This document shows, one piece after another, positions 16,602 to 23,544 of a stretch of DNA of 64,000 nt (the stretch's first letter is position 1; each line of letters opens with the position of its first letter). The notes beneath the pieces were generated by a model, which saw only the letters and a list, made by a program, of their open reading frames with translations, did no database searches and had not been told where the DNA came from. Both the position numbers and the translations under genes were made by a program. The DNA is from Streptomyces fradiae ATCC 10745 = DSM 40063 (GTDB lineage: Bacteria; Actinomycetota; Actinomycetes; Streptomycetales; Streptomycetaceae), in NCBI RefSeq assembly GCF_008704425.1, contig NZ_CP023696.1, positions 5,744,501 through 5,808,500 of the forward strand. Reading direction: 5' to 3'.

Positions 16602-17768
16602 GTGCGCGCCACGGTATGGACGGTCGCCAACGCCCTCGGCGTGGTCGCCGGCAGCGGCACCCGCGGGGAGCTGCTCACGGCCCTGCTGGGCGCACCCCGG
16701 AGCCCCCGGCACGTCGTCCTGCCCGCCGACGCGCCCGGCGCCCGCGAACTGGCGGCCGACCTGCGGGCGCTCGGCGACGTACGGGTCGCCCTCGAAGGGC
16801 CCGCGCCCGGCCCGGCCCCACCGCCCGGCATCCCGGCGTCCGGGCGTCCGCGCCTCTCCGACCCGGCAGCCGTCTGCGCGGCCGACCCCGTGGTGGTGAC
16901 CCGCGCGTACGAGGAGGAGCCCGGCGCGTACGGCGGGCTGGGCGCCGCCTGGCTGAGGGCCGGTCAGGCGCTCGTACGGGACGACCGGACGGCCGCCGAC
17001 CGGGCCCTGGCGCTGCTGGCCGCCCTGCCCGGGGACGCGGCGGCGGACGTGCGCGACGGCCTGGCCGCCCTCGCGGCGGACGCCCCGTGGACGGTGGCGG
17101 GTGCGCGGGAGGGGCGGGTGACGGCGCTGGCCGTGCACGAAGGCCGCCCGGACGCGACCGGCGACCCGCGCACCAGGGCGCTGGCCCGACTCGGCGACGG
17201 CACCCGCCTGGCGCTCGACGAACGGGGCCGGCTGCGCACCGGCCCCGAGGCGGTGCCCCGCCTGGTGGAGGCGGTGGCGGCGACGCTCGCGACCCATCCG
17301 GCGACGGCGCTGGCGGCGGTCGGGGGCACGGTGGTGACGGGGGACCGGATGGGGTGCGCGCACGCCTTCAGCCTGGGCGGGGTGGAACAGGCGGCGCCGC
17401 ACTCCGGCAGGGTCACCGCGCTCGCGGCGACGGACGGGCCCCGCGTGTACAGCGGCGGCGCCGACGGCACGGTACGCCGGTGGCTCCCCGGCCGGGAACG
17501 GGACCCGGACGGGGGCGGGGCCGGGGACGCGGTCGAAGGCGGTGTGGTGGCCCGGCGCCCGTACCCGGTGGCCGCCCTGCACGCGCGGGGACGGGCGCTG
17601 GCGGTGGCGTGGGCGGACGGACTGGTGGAGGTCCGCGACCCGGACGACACGGAGGCGGCCGTACGGTCCTTCCGGCCGGGTGGGGCCGTACGGGCGGTCG
17701 CGCTGCTGCCCGACGGCACGCTCGCGGTCGGCACGGACACCGCCCTCGTACGGCTCCGCCCCGCGTGA
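16602..17768 (+). CDS. WD40/beta-propeller-like protein of unknown function
   Basis: Hypothetical protein of 388 residues. The C-terminal half contains repeated blade-like segments with the rhythm of WD40-type propellers (HSGRVTALAATDGPRVYSGG-ADGTVRRWLPG; ALHARGRALAVAWADGLVEV; VRAVALLPDGTLAVGTD). At the N-terminus (VWTVANALGVVAGSGTRGEL) no known enzymatic motif is recognised. There is no signal peptide or membrane segment, so it is probably cytosolic. The start GTG 16602 has GAGAGGAGA upstream. It follows the GntR gene by 112 bp on the same strand and may be co-transcribed with it. It could be a scaffold or part of an NTPase-like signalling system, but nothing shows this. Confidence 0.6.
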   Translation: MRATVWTVANALGVVAGSGTRGELLTALLGAPRSPRHVVLPADAPGARELAADLRALGDVRVALEGPAPGPAPPPGIPASGRPRLSDPAAVCAADPVVVTRAYEEEPGAYGGLGAAWLRAGQALVRDDRTAADRALALLAALPGDAAADVRDGLAALAADAPWTVAGAREGRVTALAVHEGRPDATGDPRTRALARLGDGTRLALDERGRLRTGPEAVPRLVEAVAATLATHPATALAAVGGTVVTGDRMGCAHAFSLGGVEQAAPHSGRVTALAATDGPRVYSGGADGTVRRWLPGRERDPDGGGAGDAVEGGVVARRPYPVAALHARGRALAVAWADGLVEVRDPDDTEAAVRSFRPGGAVRAVALLPDGTLAVGTDTALVRLRPA

Positions 17769-17860
17769 CCCGGCCGGCCGCCTCGGTCCCGGGGAGCGGC
17801 CGACCGCTGCACGGGCCCGCACGCCCGCACGCCCGCCCGGCCCTTCGGCCGGTCGGCTGC

Positions 17861-17986
17861 GTCCGGCCTCCTTCGTGCGGGCGTCCGGTTCGGTCCGGCC
17901 TCCGTTCGTGCGGGCGTCCGGCTCGGTCCGGCCTCCGTTCGTGCGGGCGTCCGGCTCGGTCCGGCCTCCGTTCGTGCGGGCGTCCA
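17861..17986. repeat. 33-bp tandem repeat, almost four copies
   Basis: Copies begin with GTCCGGCCTC at 17861 (32 bp), 17893, 17926 and 17959 (truncated). Each contains the core TTCGTGCGGGCGTCCGG. Copies 2 and 3 differ by a single base and the first lacks one G. The unit length is a multiple of three, so translated frames look periodic, but no start, ribosome site or family similarity supports a protein. Confidence 0.75.
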
Positions 17987-18123
17987 GCCGTCCGGAGCCG
18001 GCCGAACGGCCTGATCCCGCTGGTCCCACCCCCCTCGACCGCTGCGATCAGGCCAGCTCGGCGCCCCCTCCGCCCGCGCGATCCGGCCAACGAGCCCGAG
18101 CGGGACCCTGCCGGTCCCGACAC

Positions 18124-18173
18124 GGCTCCGCCCGGTCCGGTCACCGATGGGACGGTGCGGACCGGGCGGGGCC
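18124..18173. terminator. long hairpin between convergent genes
   Basis: A 16-bp stem joins 18124-18139 (GGCTCCGCCCGGTCCG) to 18158-18173, with one T-G wobble, and encloses a further CACCG/CGGTG stem (18142-18146 and 18153-18157). It lies between the ends of the propeller gene and the leftward ChaB gene, and is a likely bidirectional terminator. Confidence 0.65.
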
Positions 18174-18235
18174 GGTCGTCCGGGAGCCGCGGGCGCGGCC
18201 GGGCGCGGTCGGGCGGGGGCGGGGGAGGGCGCGGG

Positions 18236-18640
18236 TCAGCGCTCGCGGGCCTCGCGGGTGCGGGAGCGGTTCTCCTTGCGGATCGCCTCGGCCAGCTCGG
18301 CCTTCGTCATCCGTGAGCGGCCCTCGACGCCGAGGCGTTTGGCCGTGTCGTAGAGGTGCTGCTTGGAGGCGTTCTCGTCGACGCCCTCGCCGCTGCGGGC
18401 GGGCTTCCCGCGCGGCGTCCCGGCGCGCGGGTCGGAGGGCCCCTTGCGCCCCCGCTCCTTGCGCTCCCAGTGGTCGCCGACCTTCTCGTGGGTGTGCTTC
18501 AGCGCGCTGTAGGCGACGCGGTGGGCCCGCTCGCCTTCGCCGTACTGCTCGACGGCCGAGTCGTGCGCCTTGATCCAGGTCCGCTGGGCCTCCCGCGCGG
18601 ACCGTTCCAGCGTGGAGGGCAGTTCCTCACGCCCTGGCAT
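18236..18640 (-). CDS. ChaB family protein with Rho-N-type C-terminus
   Basis: Small basic protein of 134 residues. The N-terminal 60 residues (MPGREELPSTLERSAREAQR; DSAVEQYGEGERAHRVAYSA) match the ChaB family, first described as a regulator of the ChaA cation antiporter in enterobacteria. The C-terminal about 40 residues (SKQHLYDTAKRLGVEGRSRM; TKAELAEAIRKEN) form a Rho-N/SAP-like helix pair seen in many actinobacterial ChaB homologues, which may bind nucleic acid. The start ATG 18640 has an ideal GGAGGTGA 6-8 nt upstream. No cation transporter is nearby, so the function is unknown, probably stress-related. Confidence 0.85.
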   Translation of the reverse strand: MPGREELPSTLERSAREAQRTWIKAHDSAVEQYGEGERAHRVAYSALKHTHEKVGDHWERKERGRKGPSDPRAGTPRGKPARSGEGVDENASKQHLYDTAKRLGVEGRSRMTKAELAEAIRKENRSRTREARER

Positions 18641-18737
18641 GGAGATCACCTCCGGTGGGTGTCGTCCGGACGGACGTCCCAGCCAGGTGCCCCCTCCCCC
18701 TGCCGCGAAACGTTCGAACCTCCGTGTGACATCGATG

Positions 18738-19226
18738 TCACGGGGTGTCGCCGAACGAGGTGAGGAGCGTGCGCAGGAGGCGGTTGAGCTCCTCGCGCTC
18801 GTCGCCGCCGAGCGTGTCGAGCATCGCGCGCTGGTTCGCCACGTGCCCCTCCACGACGCTGTCCACCAGGTCCCGGCCGTCCGGCGTGAGCGCGATGTTC
18901 AGGCTGCGGCGGTCGCCGGGGATGGCCTCGCGGACCACCAGGCCGCGCGCGGCGAGGCGGTCGATGCGGTTGGTCAGGGCGGCGGAGCCGATCATGACGC
19001 TGGCGCCGAGGGCCTTCGGCGTGAGGGGTCTGCCGTTGCGGCGCAGGGTCGCCAGGACGTCGAACTCCCAGGTCTCCATGTCGTGTTCGGCGAAGTAGGA
19101 CTTCAGCCCGGCGCTCACGTGCCGCGACAGCCGCAGGATGCGGCCGATCGCGCCCATCGCCTCCAGGTCGAGGTCCGTGCGCTGGGCCGCCCATTGATCC
19201 ATGAAGTGGTCGACGGAGTCACGCAT
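18738..19226 (-). CDS. MarR-family transcriptional regulator
   Basis: Winged-helix repressor of about 162 residues. The helix-turn-helix and wing are in WEFDVLATLRRNGRPLTPKA; LGASVMIGSAALTNRIDRLA; ARGLVVREAIPGDRRSLNIA, which contains the conserved DRR wing motif. Flanking helices at the N- and C-termini form the dimer domain. The start MRDSVD (ATG 19226) is preferred because AAGGGATGG precedes it; ATG 19244 would lack a ribosome site. It is divergent from the nitroreductase gene and the 104-bp spacer contains repeated palindromic elements, so it most likely represses itself and the nitroreductase in response to a phenolic or other small ligand. Confidence 0.85.
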   Translation of the reverse strand: MRDSVDHFMDQWAAQRTDLDLEAMGAIGRILRLSRHVSAGLKSYFAEHDMETWEFDVLATLRRNGRPLTPKALGASVMIGSAALTNRIDRLAARGLVVREAIPGDRRSLNIALTPDGRDLVDSVVEGHVANQRAMLDTLGGDEREELNRLLRTLLTSFGDTP

Positions 19227-19246
19227 GCGGCACCATCCCTTCATCG

Positions 19247-19260
19247 TTTCGACATCGAAA
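19247..19260. promoter_or_regulatory. MarR operator candidate 1
   Basis: TTTCGA-CA-TCGAAA, a perfect 6-2-6 inverted repeat 20 bp upstream of the MarR start. Related elements sharing TCGAYRTC occur at 19293-19306 and 19309-19322, near the nitroreductase start. Three similar sites in a 104-bp divergent spacer are typical of MarR autoregulation. Confidence 0.5.
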
Positions 19261-19292
19261 GATTTGACTCGATTCTAGTTCGGCCCTTACCT

Positions 19293-19322
19293 TCTCGATG
19301 TCAGATAGTTCGACGTCGAGAG
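19293..19322. promoter_or_regulatory. MarR operator candidates 2 and 3
   Basis: TCTCGATGTCAGAT (19293-19306) and TTCGACGTCGAGAG (19309-19322) resemble the TTTCGACATCGAAA element on the other side of the spacer. The second is close to a perfect TCGACGTCGA palindrome. They end 8 bp before the chosen GTG start of the nitroreductase, so binding would block its transcription. Confidence 0.4.
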
Positions 19323-19330
19323 GTATCCCC

Positions 19331-19987
19331 GTGAGTACCTTAGCGGCAGAAGTCACTGCTGTGGCCCGTGTGATTCGGTCACGCCGCAGCGTCCGCCACT
19401 ATCGGCCGGATCCGGTCCCCGCCGAGGTGCTGCGGGAACTCACCGATCTGGCGCTGGAAGCGCCGTCGAGCTACAACCTTCAGGGCCGCTCCATCGTCAC
19501 CGTGACGAGTGAACGCGGGCTCGGCGCGCTCACCGAGGCGACCGGGGGGCAGCCGCACCCGCAGGAGGCCCCGGTCATGCTCGTCTTCGTCGCCGAGTCC
19601 GGCGCCTGGCGTGAGGACCGCGCCGACGTGTGGGAGACGGCCCGGAGCCGGGGGGCGTGGAGCGACGCGTTCGCCACCGCTCTGCCCGGCGACGCCCGCG
19701 CCTTCCACGAGGACCTGGCCGCCCGCGGCCTGGCCCGCGAGTACGCCGTCAAGGACGCGATGATCGCCGCCTCGTTCCTGATGCTGGCGGCCGAGGCCGC
19801 CGGGCTGGCCACCAGCCCGATGAACGGCTGGGACGAGCGGCTCGTCAAGGAGGCCGTCGGCATCGGCGACCGCGACGACCTGCACATCGCCCTGATCATG
19901 CCGCTGGGCTACCCGGCCGAGACCCGGATCCATCCGGGCCGGCGCGCACGCTCGCTCACCTGCTTCAGCGAGACGTACGGACGCTGA
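19331..19987 (+). CDS. nitroreductase family FMN-dependent oxidoreductase
   Basis: Cytosolic NAD(P)H:FMN oxidoreductase of 218 residues. The N-terminal FMN phosphate-binding motif SRRSVRHYRPDPVP (about residues 16-29) and the SSYNLQ loop are typical of the family. A second conserved region is DAMIAASFLMLAAEAAGLAT, followed by the C-terminal IALIMPLGYPAE strand. The start GTG 19331 is chosen because GAGAGG lies 7 nt upstream. The frame is open to an ATG at 19298, but that start would fall inside the putative operators. It is divergently arranged with and probably controlled by the MarR regulator. The physiological substrate (quinone, nitro compound) is unknown. It lies 100 bp before the C-nucleoside-type locus but is probably a separate unit. 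Confidence 0.85.
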   Translation: MSTLAAEVTAVARVIRSRRSVRHYRPDPVPAEVLRELTDLALEAPSSYNLQGRSIVTVTSERGLGALTEATGGQPHPQEAPVMLVFVAESGAWREDRADVWETARSRGAWSDAFATALPGDARAFHEDLAARGLAREYAVKDAMIAASFLMLAAEAAGLATSPMNGWDERLVKEAVGIGDRDDLHIALIMPLGYPAETRIHPGRRARSLTCFSETYGR

Positions 19988-20086
19988 CGGCACGGGGGCG
20001 GGGTGGGCGCGGGGGCGTGCCCGCCCGCACCATCCGCATCGAGCACATTCCGTATCGAGTCGACACACACCACTGGGGGGATTCAC

Positions 20087-20770
20087 ATGACCGAGGTCAA
20101 CAAGCTCGTTCAGGTGGCCGGCATCATCGACGCGGCCGAGGCCGACCTGTGCATCGGCGAGGGGGCCGACTGGCTCGGCTTCGCGCTGCGCCTGCCGTCC
20201 GGCAAGGACGACATCCCGGAGCAGGACGCCGCCGCCATCATCAAGGGCCTGGAGGCGCCGCACGCGGGTGTGCTGATCAGCTACCTCACGGACGCCGAGG
20301 AGGTCAGCCGGTTCTGCGACGAGCTGGGCGTCGTCGCCGTGCAGCTCCACGGCGACGTGGAGACCGAGCAGCTGCGCCTCCTCAAGGAGCTCCGGCCCGA
20401 GCTGTTCGTGCTGAAGTCCCTGGTGGTCAAGGAGGACAACGCCGACGAGCTGCTGAAGCTGGTCGACGACACCCACCCCTTCGTCGACATGTACATCACC
20501 GACACCTTCGACCCGAAGACCGGCGCCAAGGGCGCCACGGGCCTCACGCACGACTGGAACGTCTCCGCCGAGCTGGTCCGCCGCTCCCCGAAGCCGCTGA
20601 TGATGGCGGGCGGCCTGAACCCGGAGAACGTCTACGACGCCATCCGCACGGTCAAGCCCGCCGCCGTCGACGCCCACACCGGCCTGGAGGGCCCCGACGG
20701 GCGCAAGGACCGCGCCAAGGTCGCCAAGTTCGTCGCCGAGGCGCGCCGCGCCTTCGACGAGATCGGCTGA
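20087..20770 (+). CDS. TrpF-like (phosphoribosylanthranilate isomerase family) protein lacking the catalytic Cys
   Basis: Beta/alpha-barrel protein of 227 residues related to phosphoribosylanthranilate isomerase, which normally performs the Amadori rearrangement in tryptophan synthesis. The barrel pattern is clear: GADWLGFAL near the N-terminus, VVAVQLHGD in the middle, and the phosphate-binding PLMMAGGLNPENVYDAI near the C-terminus. However, where TrpF has VKICGI with the catalytic Cys, this protein reads VQVAGI (Ala at about residue 11). The GG(T/S)G motif is GATG and DVSSG is DAHTG. The second catalytic position, Asp in ITDTFD (about residue 139), is kept. I therefore infer a repurposed paralogue rather than housekeeping TrpF. 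A perfect hairpin follows the stop, so co-transcription with the downstream cluster is uncertain. Confidence 0.75.
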   Translation: MTEVNKLVQVAGIIDAAEADLCIGEGADWLGFALRLPSGKDDIPEQDAAAIIKGLEAPHAGVLISYLTDAEEVSRFCDELGVVAVQLHGDVETEQLRLLKELRPELFVLKSLVVKEDNADELLKLVDDTHPFVDMYITDTFDPKTGAKGATGLTHDWNVSAELVRRSPKPLMMAGGLNPENVYDAIRTVKPAAVDAHTGLEGPDGRKDRAKVAKFVAEARRAFDEIG

Positions 20771-20779
20771 CGGGAGCCC

Positions 20780-20822
20780 GCGCGGGGCGGCCGGGCCCGT
20801 GCCCGGCGCGGCCGCCCCGCGC
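20780..20822. terminator. strong hairpin after the TrpF-like gene
   Basis: Perfect 14-bp stem GCGCGGGGCGGCCG (20780-20793) / CGGCCGCCCCGCGC (20809-20822) with a 15-nt loop, beginning 10 nt after the stop codon. It probably separates the TrpF-like transcript from the biosynthetic operon downstream. Confidence 0.7.
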
Positions 20823-21937
20823 GCGGCCGGCGCTCGCCGCCCGGTGAGGGGCGCGGCCCCGGTCCGGTGCGCACACCCGGCCGGTGCGGCCCCGCTCGGG
20901 TGCCCGGCCCGGACGCGCACGGGATCGGGCCCCCGGTCCGGCCGCGCGCCACGGGCGGCACGCGGCCCGATCCGGCCGCCCCGAGCGGGCGGGTACCGGA
21001 CCCGGGGCGCGCGGACCGCGGGGCCGTACGGGCGCGACCGGGCGGGTCCGGCCCGCGTGCCCGGTCGGCCGACGCCGTGCCGCACCCACCGGCACGGCCC
21101 CGGCCGCCCGGTCGCCGTCGCGTCCGGTACCGGCTCCGGGGCTGGTCCCGGCCCGCGCCGCACACCACCGCCGCCGCCCACGACAGGCGCCACCGCCGAC
21201 GGCGGGCCCGGCCCCGGCCCGACCCGGAGCCGCGCTCCGGCCCCGACCCCGGCCGCACCGGGTCCCGCACCGGACCGGGGGCCACGCCCCGAGCCTGGAG
21301 CCCGGCCGGGCCGTGCCAGGACCGGACCGGCCGGGCCCTGGTGCGGGCCGTGCCGGGACCGGAGCCGGACCCGGCCGGGCCGTGGCGGGTCCGGACCTCG
21401 CCCCGGCCCGGACCCGCCCGGGTGCGGTCCAGGACCCGGCCCGGCCCCGTCCGACGGCGGCGCCCTGGCCGCCCGGCACCCCGCCGCGCCCGAACCCGCG
21501 GGCGCGGCGCGGGGGCGCGCCCCCGCGAGGAGGCGCCGCCCGCCGGCGCGGCCCGGACCGCCCGGCCCCGCCGCCCGAGCGCCCGGCCGCCCGGCCCCGG
21601 GCACGGGTCGCCCCGGGCTCGGGCCGGCCCCGGGTACCGGGGGCCGGACCCCGGTACGGGCCCGGCCCCCCGGTACAGCCCTGATCCCGCACCACGCGCG
21701 CCCCCCACCGCGCGGCGCGGCGGGACCCGCACGTACGCCCGGCCCCCGCCCGGCCGCGCCCGCGCCCGGCGGGCGGGCCCGGTGCGGCGGCCCCGCGCGC
21801 ACGGCGGGCCACCGCGCGCCCGCGGCGCGGCCGGTGAGCGGTGGGTGCGGCCGTACGGTCGCACCCACCTCCCGCTCGCCCTCCCCGTCCCACCCTCCTT
21901 CCGTAGCCAGCCAGCCGTTCCAGAGGAGCTCTCCGCC
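20823..21937. other. 1.1-kb gene-free spacer of extreme GC content
   Basis: No gene is supported. Several frames are open on both strands, including one continuous with the following phosphoribosyltransferase gene, but all translate to Pro/Gly/Arg/Ala runs without family motifs. The near absence of A/T closes off stop codons, which explains the open frames. The only structured element seen near the right end is a 28-bp palindrome at 21841-21868. The size of the gap suggests decayed or expanded DNA, or a long regulatory leader. Confidence 0.55.
21841..21868. promoter_or_regulatory. 28-bp near-perfect palindrome upstream of the nucleoside-type operon
   Basis: The arms GTGGGTGCG (21841-21849) and CGCACCCAC (21860-21868) are perfectly symmetric around an inner CCGTACGG (21851-21858); only the pair 21850/21859 departs from symmetry. 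It lies about 70 bp before the GTG start at 21938, where the first promoter of the operon would be expected. It could be a repressor or activator site or, less likely, a terminator. No cluster-situated regulator is visible. Confidence 0.45.
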
Positions 21938-22603
21938 GTGACCACCGGCAAGAACGTGCACCTGCTTCCGCAGACCGACCAGCTCCGCGCCATCCACACC
22001 GTGATCCGCGACCGGGACTGCGCCCGCGAGGACTTCGTCTTCTACTCGCGGCGCGTCATCCGCCTCCTGCTCGAAGCCGGGATGGACCTGCTGCCCTTCA
22101 CCAAGAAGGACGTCACCACTCCGGTCGGCGCCGTCTACCCGGGCCTGGAGTTCGCCTCCAAGCTGTGTGCCGTGCCCGTCATCCGGGCCGGCGAGTCCAT
22201 GGAGGCCGAGCTGCGCGAGGTCCACCCGGGCATCCGCATCGGCAAGATCCTCATCCAGCGCGACAAGCGGACGAAGCTGCCGCACCTGCTCTACCGGCAC
22301 CTGCCCGACGACATCGCCGACCGGTACGTGCTGCTGCTGGAGCCGATGCTCGCCACCGCGGGGTCCGCGCTCGCCGCCATCGACGTCCTGCTCGACGCCG
22401 GGGTGGCCGAGGACCGCATCATCATGATCAACTTCCTGTCCTCGCCCGAGGGACTGCGCCGCGTCGCCGACGCGCGTCCCCGCGTCAAGATCGTCACCAG
22501 CGCCATCGAGGACCGCCTCAACGAGCACGCCTTCATGGTCCCGGGCATCGGCGACTTCGGCGACCGCTTCTTCGGCACCACCGACTCCGGAGCCCGCAAG
22601 TGA
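21938..22603 (+). CDS. uracil phosphoribosyltransferase, eukaryotic FUR1-like type
   Basis: Cytosolic phosphoribosyltransferase of 221 residues expected to join a uracil-like base to PRPP. It resembles yeast FUR1 rather than ordinary bacterial Upp: it opens KNVHLLPQTDQLRAI and continues DFVFYSRRVIRLLLEAGMDL, CAVPVIRAGESMEAELREV and RIGKILIQRDKRTKLP. The PRPP loop reads LLLEPMLATAGSA (about residues 131-143) where the usual form is LLDPMLATGGSA, so both the Asp and one Gly differ. The uracil-binding end MVPGIGDFGDRFFGT is conserved. The start GTG 21938 has AGAGGAG about 9 nt upstream. It overlaps the exporter gene by 4 nt and starts the operon with the indigoidine-type synthetase. It may process or detoxify a uracil-like product; the exact substrate is inference. 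Confidence 0.85.
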   Translation: MTTGKNVHLLPQTDQLRAIHTVIRDRDCAREDFVFYSRRVIRLLLEAGMDLLPFTKKDVTTPVGAVYPGLEFASKLCAVPVIRAGESMEAELREVHPGIRIGKILIQRDKRTKLPHLLYRHLPDDIADRYVLLLEPMLATAGSALAAIDVLLDAGVAEDRIIMINFLSSPEGLRRVADARPRVKIVTSAIEDRLNEHAFMVPGIGDFGDRFFGTTDSGARK

Positions 22604-23505
22604 CCGGCCAGCGCATCGCCACGACATCCGCCCTGACGGCCCTCGCCCCGGCCGTGTGGGGATCGACCTACCTGGTCACCACCGAGTTCCTGCCGCCGGA
22701 CCGGCCCCTGCTGGCCTCCACCGTCCGCGCCCTGCCCGCCGGGCTCATCCTGCTGCTGATGACCAGGAAGCTCCCGCAGGGCATCTGGTGGTGGCGGGCC
22801 GCCGTCCTCGGCGTGCTCAACATCGGCGCGTTCTTCTACTTCCTCTTCCTCGCCGCCTACCACCTGCCCGGCGGGGTGGCCGCGCTCGTCATGAGCATCC
22901 AGCCGATGATCGTGCTGCTCCTCGGCTCCCTGCTGCTCAAGGACAGGATCCGGCCGGTGCACGTCGCCTCCTGCGTGCTCGGCGCCGCGGGCGTCGCCCT
23001 GCTCGTCCTGCAGCCCAACGCCGGGCTGGACGCGGTCGGCGTCGTCGCCGGACTGCTCGGCGCCCTCTCCATGGCGTCCGGCATCGTCCTGACGAAGCGC
23101 TGGGGCCGGCCCGAGGGCGTCACGCTGCTGACCTTCACCGGCTGGCAGCTCACCGTCGGCGGCGTCCTGCTGCTGCCCGTCACGCTCCTGAGCGAGCCGC
23201 TGCCCACCACCCTCACCTGGGCCAACGTCGGCGGCTTCGCCTACCTCAGCATCATCGGCGCGCTCATCGCCTACGTGCTGTGGTTCCGGGGCCTCGCGCG
23301 GCTCCCCGCCCTCGCCGCCTCCTTCCTGTCGTTCGCCTCACCCCTGTGCGCCACCCTGCTCGGCTACCTGTTCCTCGGCCAGACACTGGGCCCGCTCCAG
23401 CTCGTCGGCGCGGCGGCCGTCATCGCCGCCGTGGTCATCGCCCAGCCGCGCGGCACGAAGCCCGCCGCGCCGGCCCCGGCGCGGCCCGCCGCAGAACGCG
23501 TCTGA
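22600..23505 (+). CDS. EamA/DMT-family transporter (probable product exporter)
   Basis: Integral membrane protein of 301 residues with ten hydrophobic segments arranged as two EamA repeats. Repeat one begins ALAPAVWGSTYLVTTEFLPP, a classic EamA opening with Pro-x-x-Trp-Gly. The second repeat includes VAGLLGALSMASGIVLTKRW. The tail is Ala/Pro-rich. The start GTG overlaps the stop of the phosphoribosyltransferase gene (GTGA at 22600), so the two are translationally coupled. It is followed after 39 bp by the synthetase gene. In this position an efflux role for the nucleoside or pigment product, giving self-protection, is the most natural inference. The family also includes amino acid and metabolite exporters. 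Confidence 0.85.
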   Translation: MTGQRIATTSALTALAPAVWGSTYLVTTEFLPPDRPLLASTVRALPAGLILLLMTRKLPQGIWWWRAAVLGVLNIGAFFYFLFLAAYHLPGGVAALVMSIQPMIVLLLGSLLLKDRIRPVHVASCVLGAAGVALLVLQPNAGLDAVGVVAGLLGALSMASGIVLTKRWGRPEGVTLLTFTGWQLTVGGVLLLPVTLLSEPLPTTLTWANVGGFAYLSIIGALIAYVLWFRGLARLPALAASFLSFASPLCATLLGYLFLGQTLGPLQLVGAAAVIAAVVIAQPRGTKPAAPAPARPAAERV

Positions 23506-23544
23506 GAACCGGACACCACATCTTCATCTAGGGGGACCAACCAC

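Larger units (their letters stand above)
17769..18235. other. 467-bp spacer between convergent genes with tandem repeats and a long hairpin
   Basis: No gene is supported. The spacer holds a 33-bp tandem repeat (17861-17986) and a strong hairpin (18124-18173), both listed separately. The rest is GC-rich low-complexity DNA. Confidence 0.6.

Noticed and set aside
17861..17986. Tandem repeats considered as a CRISPR array
   Set aside because: Units abut without spacers and no cas genes are present.
20867..21937. In-frame upstream extension of the uracil phosphoribosyltransferase by over 350 codons
   Set aside because: The extension is Pro/Arg/Gly low complexity with no homologous part, and a good ribosome site sits directly before GTG 21938, where FUR1-like similarity begins.
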